Below are positions 54,990-64,000 of a DNA stretch of 64,000 nt, piece by piece. Source of the DNA: Vulcanisaeta souniana JCM 11219 (lineage in GTDB: Archaea > Thermoproteota > Thermoprotei > Thermoproteales > Thermocladiaceae); contig NZ_AP026830.1 in the NCBI RefSeq assembly GCF_026000775.1, forward strand, positions 248,001-312,000, written 5' to 3'. The notes beneath the pieces were generated by a model. That model was given only the letters and a program-made list of their open reading frames with translations, had not been told where the DNA came from and ran no database searches. Position 1 is the stretch's first letter, and every line of letters starts with the position of its first letter. The translations under genes were made by a program, and so were the position numbers.

Positions 54990-55343
54990 ATGTCTCAGTT
55001 GAGTGGGGATGAGGGTGTTTGGGCTTTGGTTGCTTGGTTGGTTCCGCTTGTTGGTGGTGTGATTGGTTTGGTGGTTAGGCCTGGTTCGGGTTATGTTAGG
55101 CATTGGTCTTACTTGAGTATTGCCTTTGGTCTTGTCATTATTGTTGTTGATGTGGTTCTTGGAATACTATCACTATTAACCATCCTAATACCACCAATGC
55201 ACATAGTAATAACGGCACTGGGTTACCTGGCTGGACTGGCATTCCTAATAGTGTGGGTAATCGGAATACTAAGAGAACGCAACTCAATCTACTGGAAACC
55301 AACAATAATATACGACGTAGCAAAAATAATAGGCGCACCATAA
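54990..55343 (+). CDS. DUF4870-like small membrane protein
   Basis: 117 aa with three or four hydrophobic segments: ALVAWLVPLVGGVIGLVV (about 11-28), YLSIAFGLVIIVVDVVLGIL (41-60), and a C-terminal pair (65-100). The HWSYLSIAF block after the first hairpin resembles DUF4870/TM2-type integral membrane proteins, function unknown. Codon use shifts from T/G-rich in the first third to A/C-rich in the last third, which is odd in so short a gene and might reflect a recombined origin. Confidence 0.6.
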   Translation: MSQLSGDEGVWALVAWLVPLVGGVIGLVVRPGSGYVRHWSYLSIAFGLVIIVVDVVLGILSLLTILIPPMHIVITALGYLAGLAFLIVWVIGILRERNSIYWKPTIIYDVAKIIGAP

Positions 55344-55440
55344 ACAAAACCCAAAACCCAAAATTAAAAACACAATAAATTCTCTCAACAATTAATACCC
55401 ATAATAAATGCGCAAGACTTGAAGGATTAATTGTAAAATA

Positions 55441-55518
55441 TGGTGCCCCGGCCGGGATTTGAACCCGGGTCACGGGCTCGAAAGGCCCACATACTTGACC
55501 GGGCTATACTACCGGGGC
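55441..55518 (-). tRNA. tRNA-Glu (anticodon TTC)
   Basis: Minus-strand cloverleaf: acceptor GCCCCGG/CCGGGGC, D-arm GTATAGCCCGGTCAAGTAT, anticodon stem TGGGC/GCCCG around loop CTTTCGA (anticodon TTC), T-stem CCGGG/CCCGG with TTCAAAT. Discriminator A and CCA are encoded, no intron seen. Confidence 0.95.
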
Positions 55519-55614
55519 TCGTAATCATTAGAAACACGTTGGTTTTTAAGTCTTTATGTCAATTGGTGCCTTGTGGGTTAATTAATTTAAGTTCGTGGTT
55601 TTGCGATTGATTTA

Positions 55615-57006
55615 ATGCCCATTACCGTATTTAGGAATTATGGTCTTTACTTTGTTAGGTTTTCGGTGAGTAGGCGTCCTAGGAGAGCTGCTTTTGTGGT
55701 TGGTAGTTTTACAGCATTCATGAAATCTATCGAACTCGGTTTTTGTGGTTCTGATTATTGTGCCTACGTTTCACTACCTCCAGGTAAGTATTATTATAGG
55801 TATTTGATTGATGGTGAGGTTGTCCTTGATGATGGGCCTGTGGAGAATGGTTTTAATGTACTTGAGCTTAGCGGGGTCGTTAGGAGGATCCGTGGAGTTA
55901 GGCGCAGGTTGTTTAGGGCGATTTATGGGATCTTTATTGATAGGTTTGGGTGTAAAAGGGAGGGCAGCCTGAGGGATAGGCTCGGTTACATTAGGTCCAT
56001 GGGCTTTGACACGATTTACTTAACGCCTATTTTCAGGGCTATGTCCTATCATAGGTATGACGTTATTGATTATTTCAACGTTGATGATGATTTAGGCGGT
56101 AATAAGGTGTTCAGTGAATTATTGAGGAGTGCGCATGACCTCGGTATTAAGGTCATACTTGACTTACCCATTCACCATACAGGTTCTAATCACCCTGCCT
56201 TTAAGGCAGCCCTGGATGGCGACCCAGGATACTCCCGTTGGTACTACATTTATGATGGCGATTATGAGAAGTTCATGGATGTCAAGAGAATGCCAAAGCT
56301 TAACATGAAGTTTGCCGGTGAATGGATTAAGGGTGTCGTGCTTCACTGGTCGCTAATGGGGGTTGATGCCTTCAGGATTGATGTCGGCGCAGGCATACCG
56401 CCCTGGTTCCTCTGGGACTTGAGGAGCTTCATTAATAAACCGTTAATTGCCGAGGTCTGGGGCGACCCATTTCTCTGGGGGAATGCCGTTGATGGAGTCA
56501 TGAATTACCAGGCCTGGGAACCACTCACTAAGTTTCTGCGTGGTGAAATAAGTGCCGACGAATTTGCGCAAGTGCTTAGCAGACAGTTGAAGCTATTGCC
56601 AAGGAACTTCTTAGTGAATTCCTGGCTCTTCATAGATACTCATGACACGCCAAGGGCAATAACAATGTTCAACGGCGATACTGAGAGGTTTAAGGCAGCG
56701 TTAGTGTTCATATACACCTGGGTTGGGACGCCAATGTTCTACTACGGTGATGAAGTAATGCTCGAGGGTGGTCCCGACCCCGATAATAGGCGGTGCATGG
56801 ATTGGAAAAAGACCCGTGAATTCAAGGACCTTCAAGAGTTCATAAGGAAGTTAACGGAATTAACGATCATGCCAAAACGCGTGATAGCAAATTCAAGCGA
56901 ATTAATTTACCAGAGTGATAATCTTGAGGTTAGATTAAGTAACGAACCACGGAAATACAGAGGTGGTATCCTAAGCGGTGAGTACTTCATTGTAAGAAAT
57001 AGATAA
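55615..57006 (+). CDS. GH13 alpha-amylase/cyclomaltodextrinase-like enzyme
   Basis: Hydrolyses alpha-1,4 glucans, probably maltodextrins inside the cell since there is no signal peptide. N-terminal ~95 residues look like a CBM48-type starch-binding beta domain (YFVRFSVSRRPRRAAFV, PPGKYYYRYLIDGEVV). The barrel follows with region I DLPIHHTGSNH, nucleophile Asp in GVDAFRIDVGAG, acid Glu in PLIAEVWGDP, and Asp in FIDTHDTPRA. 463 aa with only a short C-terminal domain. It precedes the sugar ABC transporter genes on the same strand. Confidence 0.9.
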   Translation: MPITVFRNYGLYFVRFSVSRRPRRAAFVVGSFTAFMKSIELGFCGSDYCAYVSLPPGKYYYRYLIDGEVVLDDGPVENGFNVLELSGVVRRIRGVRRRLFRAIYGIFIDRFGCKREGSLRDRLGYIRSMGFDTIYLTPIFRAMSYHRYDVIDYFNVDDDLGGNKVFSELLRSAHDLGIKVILDLPIHHTGSNHPAFKAALDGDPGYSRWYYIYDGDYEKFMDVKRMPKLNMKFAGEWIKGVVLHWSLMGVDAFRIDVGAGIPPWFLWDLRSFINKPLIAEVWGDPFLWGNAVDGVMNYQAWEPLTKFLRGEISADEFAQVLSRQLKLLPRNFLVNSWLFIDTHDTPRAITMFNGDTERFKAALVFIYTWVGTPMFYYGDEVMLEGGPDPDNRRCMDWKKTREFKDLQEFIRKLTELTIMPKRVIANSSELIYQSDNLEVRLSNEPRKYRGGILSGEYFIVRNR

Positions 57007-57184
57007 CTCGCCAAAGATCACGGATATTTAATGAACATTAATAGATTTTTAATAATGAGTATACCCTAGTATAATTATATAAATAAATATCTAATCTTTG
57101 TCTTCTTTATTTATGATCATGCATAAACTATATAAATAAATTATGATAATACTTTTAAATCTGTTCATAATACCTAAGATACGT

Positions 57185-58681
57185 ATGAGTAGGCTAGGAC
57201 TATCTACGGGCGCTATAATAGGTATAATAGTTGCTGTGATAGTGATAATAGTCGCAGTAGTGGCCGTAGTCTACCTATACAAACCCTCAAAGCCATCAAC
57301 ACCAGCGCCGCCACCAACACCGCAAAACTCATCATCAACGACACCACCACCCCCACCGCCGCAAAACACGACATCAACGCAAACGACTGCACCAGGTTTT
57401 ACAATACCAGTGTCAGATTTCACACCGCAAAATGCCTATAACTCAAGTTTTGCTCAAACCTTCTGTTCAACGGTTGGTAGTGTAACAATAACTGTCTGGG
57501 ACACCTACAGCGTTAGTGAGGATGAGGCCTTCAATGCATCATTAGCTTCCTTTGAGCAGTTGTATCCATGTATACACGTTGAGGTCACCTATGGCGTTGG
57601 TATTGCAACTAGTAACTTCATATCAGCTGCAAAGGCAGGCCAAGCCCCAATTGTATATAGGGATTCAAGCGATGATGCTGGTAAGTTATTTGCCGCAGGC
57701 CTACTGCTCAACCTAAGTGAGTACTTACCACCATCAGTATTCGACCAATACCTACCCACTGCCGCCCAGAACTTCTATCTAAGCACACCAAGTGCCCATG
57801 GTTATTATGGCCTACCTGACAATATAAACTACATAGTAATGTTCTACAACAAGCAATACATGTCATCACCACCAAACACCACAGACCAACTAATCAACAT
57901 GTGCCTGCAGGTCAACAGTACATATCACGTGTGGTGCATTGCCTATGGCGTTGGTTCCGAATGGGGTTATAGATTCGCAGCTTGGTTCGCTGGCTTTGGC
58001 GGACAAATATTTGGTCCAAACGACATGCCGCAACTTAACTCAAGCGCCATGGTCAATGCCCTGGAGTTCTGGTATAATTTAACGTATGGTCTACACATAA
58101 ATGCCCCAGATATGAGCCCAAGCCTTGAGGGGCAATTATTCACGAGTAATGAGACCGCCATCATTTTTGACGGGCCTTGGGATCTCGGGACATACTTCAA
58201 GGCCCTTGGTTGCAACCTAGGTGCCGCGCCATTGCCTGTCGTTAGTCAGACAGGGCTACATGCAAGTCCGTTCATAGGTAGTACTGGTTGGGTAATTGCA
58301 TCGCCGCAGGCCAGTGGCGCTACACCGCAGCAGTTGGAGGCTGCGTTAGTATTCATACTATACATGACTGGACCACAGGCAGATCTCAACCTATGGAATT
58401 ATGCGCATGATATACCTGCCAATCTACAGGCCTATAACCAGGCAGTTAGTCAATTAGAAACTGGGCAATTATCACCATCATGTCTCAACGGCATTATGGA
58501 GGGTATATTCGCCCAGGCTCAGTATGGCCAGAAATTCCCCAACATACCAGCAATGGCTTACTACTGGAATGCATTCCACCAATACGCAACTGCTTATTTT
58601 GCTAACCAGACAACTGCTCAAGCCGCTGCCCAGGGCATGGAGCAATACATGCTTCAGCAGATTGCTCAGTCGGGTGGTTAA
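57185..58681 (+). CDS. ABC transporter sugar-binding protein (maltodextrin-type)
   Basis: Extracellular solute-binding protein anchored by an N-terminal helix (IGIIVAVIVIIVAVVAVVYL, residues ~11-31), followed by a Pro/Thr/Ser linker (KPSTPAPPPTPQNSSSTT) as in crenarchaeal lipid- or helix-anchored binding proteins. The mature domain has the MalE-like fold: SVTITVWDTYSVSEDEAFNA, GYYGLPDNINYIVMFYNKQY, AIIFDGPWDLGTYFKALG. ATG 57185 is preferred over 57143, with TTTTAAATC about 30 bases upstream. First gene of the transporter operon. Confidence 0.92.
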   Translation: MSRLGLSTGAIIGIIVAVIVIIVAVVAVVYLYKPSKPSTPAPPPTPQNSSSTTPPPPPPQNTTSTQTTAPGFTIPVSDFTPQNAYNSSFAQTFCSTVGSVTITVWDTYSVSEDEAFNASLASFEQLYPCIHVEVTYGVGIATSNFISAAKAGQAPIVYRDSSDDAGKLFAAGLLLNLSEYLPPSVFDQYLPTAAQNFYLSTPSAHGYYGLPDNINYIVMFYNKQYMSSPPNTTDQLINMCLQVNSTYHVWCIAYGVGSEWGYRFAAWFAGFGGQIFGPNDMPQLNSSAMVNALEFWYNLTYGLHINAPDMSPSLEGQLFTSNETAIIFDGPWDLGTYFKALGCNLGAAPLPVVSQTGLHASPFIGSTGWVIASPQASGATPQQLEAALVFILYMTGPQADLNLWNYAHDIPANLQAYNQAVSQLETGQLSPSCLNGIMEGIFAQAQYGQKFPNIPAMAYYWNAFHQYATAYFANQTTAQAAAQGMEQYMLQQIAQSGG

Positions 58682-58696
58682 TCAAGGTGACTTATA

Positions 58697-59587
58697 ATGG
58701 ATCCCCTTCAAAAATTAGACCGTATTTTTATCCAATATCTTTACCTCCTCCCCATAATAGCAATTGCATTATTCCTATTCCTATATCCGGTAGCCTATGC
58801 CGTATATATTTCATTTACAAACTTCAATCTTTATCATCTATTTCATTACACATTTGTTGGTTTGAAAATATATGAACAATTATTAACAAGTAATACATTC
58901 TATACGTTATTGTTAAACACTGTAATCTGGACGGTGGGTAGTTTAATACCCATGGTACTCGTAGGGTTCATACTAGCCCTAATACTTAATCAGAGAGATA
59001 TTAAGGGTAGGAATGCCTTCTTCACGTTGCTCCTGGTTCCCTGGGCATTCCCGGCATACATATCCCTGGTGATTTGGTATGGTATGTGGAATTATGAGTA
59101 TGGAATTGTCAATAAATTCCTTGGGCTACTTGGAATACCGCCAATTAATTGGTTAACGTTTACAAACACTGCTTGGGCTGCGTTAATACTAACGAACCTA
59201 TGGTTGTCATTCCCATACTACACTGCTGTCTTTCTATCAAGCCTACAGAGCATACCCATTGAATTGTATGACATTGCCGTGGTTGATGGCGCCAATGCAT
59301 GGCATAAGTTCAGGTATATAACATTACCCTTAATGAGGAGCGCCATAGCCTTCGTTAGCGTTGGCGGCTTCGTTTTTACATGGAATAATTTTTACCCAAT
59401 ATACATACTAACCAGTGGTGGTCCTGGCATATCCACGGACATACTGATTGTCTATACATACCAAGAGGCATTCTCCTACGGTTATTATAATATAGCTGCC
59501 GCATACTCCGTGATCTCAACAATTATCCTAGCAATCATGGCCATATTAATGCTTAGGGTTGGTAGGGTTCTCGAGGCGATAACATGA
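58697..59587 (+). CDS. ABC sugar permease, MalF-type
   Basis: Inner-membrane channel subunit with six predicted helices. 296 aa. The EAA cytoplasmic loop that docks the ATPase reads IELYDIAVVDGANAWHKFRY ITLP. Partner of the following MalG-type permease, overlapping it by four bases, and of the binding protein 15 bases upstream. No ATPase subunit is in the cluster; a shared MsiK/MalK-type ATPase elsewhere is typical. Confidence 0.94.
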   Translation: MDPLQKLDRIFIQYLYLLPIIAIALFLFLYPVAYAVYISFTNFNLYHLFHYTFVGLKIYEQLLTSNTFYTLLLNTVIWTVGSLIPMVLVGFILALILNQRDIKGRNAFFTLLLVPWAFPAYISLVIWYGMWNYEYGIVNKFLGLLGIPPINWLTFTNTAWAALILTNLWLSFPYYTAVFLSSLQSIPIELYDIAVVDGANAWHKFRYITLPLMRSAIAFVSVGGFVFTWNNFYPIYILTSGGPGISTDILIVYTYQEAFSYGYYNIAAAYSVISTIILAIMAILMLRVGRVLEAIT

Positions 59588-60459
59588 GCAATAGGTACAG
59601 TTTAAAAAATAGGGTAATTAGTTGGTTTAGGCTTGGTATATCATACATCGTGCTTACGGTGACTGCAATCATAGCAATATTCCCAATATACTACATAATA
59701 ATTACATCAGTAAACCCAATACCGACCCTGGCCTCAGTAACCCTACGCTCGCTCCTACCTGAGAATACGTCCCTGGAGGCTTATTACTACATATTGTTTA
59801 AGGAACCATTCCTACTATGGCTGAGGAACAGCCTAATCCTAGCAACAGGCACGATAGTCATCACGGCAATAGTAGCCTTCATAACCGGCGCGGCTCTCTC
59901 AAGGTTTAGTGTTCCAGGAAAGACTGCCCTGATGGTGACCATCTATGTAATGACCTTCTTCCCATTCGCAGCAACTGCATTACCTCTATACCTAATGTTC
60001 GCATCACTGGGTATGCTTAAGTATGCGTGGTCCACATACGTAGGCTTAATCCTAGCCTACTCAGGGGGCAACTCAATATTTGGTTCATACCTAGTCAAGG
60101 TATTTCTCGATAGAATACCAAAGGATTATGAAGAGGCAGCATTAATTGATGGGTTAACTAGGTTTGAGGCATTTTTCAGGATCCTCCTACCAATGGCTAG
60201 ACCAATAATCGCATTCGTAGCACTACTTGCATTCATGGGGGCCTATACAGATTATGCATTGGCATACGCATTCATAGCAAAGGGTAGTATGTGGACATTG
60301 ACCCTTGGCATGTATTACCTGGCATTCGTGAATAGGGCAACGCTGTATAACGTGCTCGCGGCATTCTCTGTGCTTATGGGAATACCAATATTCGCAATAT
60401 TCATTGCGTTCCAGAAGTACCTGGTGCAGATATATGCAATGGGCGGTGTTAAGGCATAG
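59584..60459 (+). CDS. ABC sugar permease, MalG-type
   Basis: Second membrane subunit of the sugar transporter, 291 aa, six helices. The EAA loop is DYEEAALIDGLTRFEAFFRI LLP. N-terminal helix SYIVLTVTAIIAIFPIYYII and extracellular loop SVNPIPTL are typical for the type. ATG overlaps the preceding permease stop. The GH57 gene follows 68 bases later. Confidence 0.94.
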   Translation: MSNRYSLKNRVISWFRLGISYIVLTVTAIIAIFPIYYIIITSVNPIPTLASVTLRSLLPENTSLEAYYYILFKEPFLLWLRNSLILATGTIVITAIVAFITGAALSRFSVPGKTALMVTIYVMTFFPFAATALPLYLMFASLGMLKYAWSTYVGLILAYSGGNSIFGSYLVKVFLDRIPKDYEEAALIDGLTRFEAFFRILLPMARPIIAFVALLAFMGAYTDYALAYAFIAKGSMWTLTLGMYYLAFVNRATLYNVLAAFSVLMGIPIFAIFIAFQKYLVQIYAMGGVKA

Positions 60460-60527
60460 AGGAATTGAAAATAATTAAAAGAATAATTGAAAAGAAAAAT
60501 TTAAATATCTAAAAATACTCAAATAAT

Positions 60528-63306
60528 ATGACAAATAAAATAATATATCCGTCAATTCTTTTACTAATAGTAGCAGCAATACTCATAGCACCCATAACCC
60601 ATGCCCAAAGCTCATGTCCATACATAGTGTCCTTTAATGTGACACCAACGTCAGGTCCTGTGTACATAACCGTGGCAATAACAGGGCTACCAGAAGGCCA
60701 CGAGGCTTACCTACACTGGGGCATTGAGCCATATCCGGGGGTCCTGGTCAGACATTACCGATACATTAATGACTTGGAATGGGACCAGTTACGTAGCTAC
60801 CATCGGGCCTTTCCAACCGGATACCTGGGTTGCCTGGGTATTCCATGATGCAACCACGAACACCTGGATTAACTATCAATGCGTACCCTTCTGGAACTAG
60901 AACGTTGACGTTAATCCACCGAACCAGGGATATACATGGGCCTACGTCTATCCAAACGGCTCAATACTAATAACAATGCTCGGTAGGGCGCCGGACAACA
61001 TACTCCTCTGGTACGGCCTAACCTCAGGCCCTGGAAATGTACCTTGGTACACTACTAGTGGTACATCTGGAGCCATGAATGCCGCGATGACGTTTAACCC
61101 ACTTTGGGGCAATTACTCGGTTATGATAGGCCCACTCCAGCCAGGACAGTGGATCCAGTGGGTCTATTGGGACACGACGACTAATACCTGGCTCCACTGC
61201 TCAGCCAACCTAATAAGCGGTGCAGTAACATGCACACCCAATGGAAACTTCGCAATACAGGACGTGTACTCACCGTTGGTGTTCATAAATGCGACGTATA
61301 GTAAGTATGTTTACTTAGTTGGTCAGAATGCCACTGTCTACGTTCTTTTCGAGAATGAATTTGGCAAGCCTGTTACTGTTAATATGACGCTTACCGTAAA
61401 TAATGAGGAGTTTAATTACTATGATGTAACGATAATGCCGGGTTACTACATAGTGGCGTTGAACTTCACGGTGAACGTGCTGCAAGGAATATATACACCA
61501 ATGCTCACGGTGTATAGCCTTGGCACTACGTTAACTCAATCCTCATTGCCAAGTCTCTACGTACTCAATACAACGGGTAAGTCACCACTTAGCCTAGTCA
61601 TTGTGTGGAACATGCATCAGCCGCTTTACATTGAGCCAAACGGGACATGGGAGCAGGCCTGGGTCTTGCTTCACACGTGCCATGACTTCCTATGGAATGG
61701 GACATGGATCGGCGCCTATGAGTTACACGCGATCTTGCTCAGTGAGTATAATGTGAGTGCTACCATAGACTTCACGCCAGTACTTCTGTATCAGTGGGAG
61801 ACAATATTGACTGAAGGCACATTCCCATACTCACCCGTTTGGCCAAGTCCATCAACACTCAATGTAAACATGACCCAGTGTCTCGAGGCTATAAACTACA
61901 CGATAAGCCTATACAGGGAGCTTGCCCAGGAGGGTAAGGTCGAGGTACTGACCGTGCCATTTTACCACCCACTGCAGGCAATAATTTATGACAATGGTTG
62001 GCAAAGTGACCTCCTGGCTCAAATACTCATGGGTGAGGAAATGACCGAGGAGATATTCGGCGTTAAGGCAACTGGTGCTTGGACACCTGAGATGGCATTC
62101 AACATGGGCTTGGTCCACCTATATAATGAGACTGGCATTGAATTCACAATACCCGATGCCCAGGCATTCCTGCCCTATGCAACTGTGGTTAATGGCACTC
62201 CATCACCCTATGGGCCGATAATTGTTGGGGATTCAACAGGTAAGCAAATAATAGTACTGTTTAGGGATACGGATCTTTCCAATACATTCTCATTTGCATA
62301 CTTCAGTCAGTCACCGCAGGTAACCGCTAGGGAACTAATTCATTACCTCGCCAGTATATACATGCAGAATCCGGGTGCTGTAGTCGTCGTAGCGCTGGAC
62401 GGTGAGAACCCACTAATTTTCAACCCAACCACAGGACCCGCTGATTTACAGGCTATTTATCAAGTACTCTCTGAGTACCAGGGTACCTGGTTCATAACAC
62501 AGACAGCCAGCGAGGCCATAGCAACTCACAAACCCATAGCCGTTTTAACGAACTTACCTGAGTCCTCATGGGCCCTAAACCTGAACAACTGGAATAATGG
62601 CTACACAGGTAAGGTTGAGATTTGGCGCTCGGTGGCCCTGGCTAGGGAGTACCTTGTGGCGTTTACGAATGCTGTGAACATGCCAATATCACCCGTGGTA
62701 CCACCACCCTTCAACACAACGCCAAACTCGACAAAACCAATATACACACCGTGGAATTACCTATACGTTGCCGAGGGCAGTGACTGGACTTGGCAAACAG
62801 GACCTCCGAACTACGGTCCAGCGTGGTTCCAAGAGCAGGCATTAACGTACACGAGCGCCATAATTAACACCATAGAGAATTATTTGACTGAGATTAGGCT
62901 TGTTAAGTACGTGGTTGAGGATGACGCCGTAGTACTACAGATATACAACGGCCTGAACTACACATTATATGTAACGCTAGTGGTGAGTAATGGCACGTAT
63001 ACGATTGCCAAGCCCGTAGTGTTGATGCCTCACCACATAACGACAATACCCATTATAGGCATTGAAAATGCAACAACGGCTCAATTATACTCGCCGGTTA
63101 CCGAGTACGAGCTTGGCGATCACCCAATACCGATTAATCAATACGGATTCCCACTGGCTACGTTTACCCTCAGCCCAGGCAATTCGCAGGCGATGTCGGC
63201 GATGCAGGGAGGATCTAGTGAATTGATAGCAAGCCTAATAGCAATTTTACTTAGTGCATCAGTCATAATGATAATCATACTGATTCAGAAGGGCCCATTT
63301 AGGTAA
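60528..63306 (+). pseudogene. Secreted GH57 amylopullulanase-like gene with frameshift and in-frame TAG
   Basis: Signal peptide (YPSILLLIVAAILIAPITHA), two tandem ~100-residue carbohydrate-binding-like repeats (IGPFQPDTWVAWVFHDATTN and IGPLQPGQWIQWVYWDTTTN), then a GH57 domain: IVWNMHQPL, nucleophile Glu in GAWTPEMAFN, Asp in VVVALDGENP, and a C-terminal membrane helix (IAILLSASVIMIIILI). It would cleave starch/pullulan outside the cell for the ABC importer. Disruptions: one extra G in the G5 run at 60737-60741 and TAG at 60898-60900 in the same frame as the rest. Without correction the product stops after ~106 residues; an internal start at 60976 would lack the signal. Confidence 0.85.
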
Positions 63307-63337
63307 TTCCTGCTGAACGATGATGTTTAAATTAAAC

Positions 63338-63544
63338 TCATTTCTCCTCTTTAACCGATTCCCTAGATACCATTGAGTAATACCTACTAAGTACAGGGCA
63401 CCCACGGCCACCATTTAGGCAAAAGTTGATGAACTTACTCCTACTGACCCTCCAGTCCTCAGGTGGCATGAGTATGCAACGCTCGCCATCATACGTCCTC
63501 TGATAAAAAATGCACCTATTCCCACTAGATGACACAGAAGTCAC
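63338..63544 (-). CDS. Small cysteine-rich protein, unknown
   Basis: 68 aa. Cysteines in a pattern that could bind metal: RCIFYQRTYDGERCILMPPE and FINFCLNGGRGCPVLSRYY. No membrane segment. Not recognised. The frame is on the strand of the TRASH regulator, six bases after its stop, suggesting co-transcription. Confidence 0.55.
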   Translation of the reverse strand: MTSVSSSGNRCIFYQRTYDGERCILMPPEDWRVSRSKFINFCLNGGRGCPVLSRYYSMVSRESVKEEK

Positions 63545-63550
63545 GATGAG

Positions 63551-64000
63551 TTAGGCCTTATTTTTATTACTCCTGCTCAATTTCTTCTTCAATTCCCTTA
63601 AACAAGCCTCACAGCATAGGTAATACGTCCTCCTACCCCTCCTGTATATTATTGGCACCGTTATGGGTCCACCACAGTAATCACACACCAAACCAACACT
63701 AATTAACTGCCTACTCACGGGTCTCAACGCTATGTAAACCTCATCCTTATCCCTAAGCCCATCAATGATAGTTACCAACTCATTGAAGTCCCTAGCCCTC
63801 ATAATTACTATGTACCTACCATCAACCAATTTATAGCAGTCACCAAGGTCCGCATGAGGTTCCCTAGTTATTATGAATGCCCTTGGTGAATCCTCTGGTA
63901 CATCCACCGTGAATTTAATGCCCTTATTAATCAACGACCTTAATGCCCTATACACGGTCACCCTCGACACGCCGAGTCTCTCGGCTATTTCTGAAACACT
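63551..64000 (-). CDS. HTH-TRASH metal-responsive regulator, 5' end outside window
   Basis: DNA-binding regulator probably sensing a metal. The frame is open to the last base; the visible N-terminus reads SVSEIAERLGVSRVTVYRAL RSLINKG, a helix-turn-helix. A middle alpha/beta domain (YIVIMRARDFNELVTIIDGL) follows, and the C-terminus is a TRASH-type Cys motif (CDYCGGPITVP, YYLCCEACLRELKKKL) as in archaeal copper regulators (CopT/CopR-like). The metal and its target genes (copper ATPase, chaperone) are not in view. Confidence 0.82.
   Translation of the reverse strand, partial: SVSEIAERLGVSRVTVYRALRSLINKGIKFTVDVPEDSPRAFIITREPHADLGDCYKLVDGRYIVIMRARDFNELVTIIDGLRDKDEVYIALRPVSRQLISVGLVCDYCGGPITVPIIYRRGRRTYYLCCEACLRELKKKLSRSNKNKA

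Noticed and set aside
1-64000. CRISPR arrays, insertion-sequence transposases, replication origin
   Set aside because: No regularly spaced short repeats, no recognisable transposase and no Cdc6/Orc gene or origin-box cluster were seen by reading.

Overview
The window is archaeal and fits the Thermoproteales, most likely a Vulcanisaeta/Caldivirga-like organism. The evidence is a thermosome, TFB, a probable Rpo8, ribosomal protein eS17, Lsm/SmAP, archaeosine tRNA-guanine transglycosylase, topoisomerase VI-B, Cbf5, class I LysRS, CTP-dependent riboflavin kinase, VAT/CDC48, a PaRep2b-type repeat protein, C/D-box sRNAs, and many starts with a TATA-like element 25-35 bp upstream and no Shine-Dalgarno site (leaderless mRNAs). 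The genus is an inference from memory; no database was searched.

Layout. 1-13.6 kb is mainly housekeeping: thermosome (cut by the window edge), a TFB / secretion ATPase / TadC-like run, Rpo8-like and Lsm genes, archaeosine TGT, PAC2, eS17, Hsp20, MetRS, dCTP deaminase-like, a fucose-isomerase-like protein and a threonine dehydratase-like enzyme. 13.7-17.4 kb holds two convergent paralogous membrane-anchored extracellular proteins. Their promoters and first ~94 codons form a 343-bp nearly perfect inverted repeat, after which the genes diverge abruptly. 17.7-24.2 kb carries tRNA-Ala(CGC), a peroxiredoxin, an exported molybdoenzyme with a membrane partner, small unknown genes, a PP-loop/ferredoxin fusion and a broken thioredoxin-like gene. 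24.3-27.1 kb is an accessory patch (PaRep2b protein, broken class V aminotransferase). 27-33.5 kb has QueC, a PrpD-family enzyme, Top6B, DUF123, Cbf5 and probable C/D-box sRNAs.

33.5-40 kb has a radical-SAM/SPASM + GNAT pair and then an AT-rich, decaying cluster: an intact FGGY sugar kinase, a PLP decarboxylase interrupted by one in-frame TAG, and a frameshifted MFS transporter. 40-54 kb has tRNA-Leu(CAA), a large exported protein, an amidohydrolase, a class II aldolase, RibK, a third C/D-box sRNA, HMG-CoA synthase, VAT, a hexapeptide acyltransferase, two all-coiled-coil proteins, LysRS and a MoaD-like protein. 54-64 kb has a twice-frameshifted zinc-ribbon/PH-like gene, tRNA-Glu(UUC), and an alpha-glucan utilisation cluster (GH13 amylase, ABC binding protein, two permeases, GH57 amylopullulanase with a frameshift and an in-frame TAG). 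It ends in a TRASH-domain regulator cut by the window edge.

Themes. (1) Six genes are disrupted, which is many for 64 kb of an archaeal genome; either real decay or sequencing error could explain it. (2) RNA modification is prominent: archaeosine enzymes, Cbf5 and C/D sRNAs, one with a guide matching a conserved 23S rRNA segment. (3) The 3.6-kb inverted-repeat paralog locus has the architecture of a recombination- or gene-conversion-driven surface-protein switch and is the strongest candidate for something undescribed.
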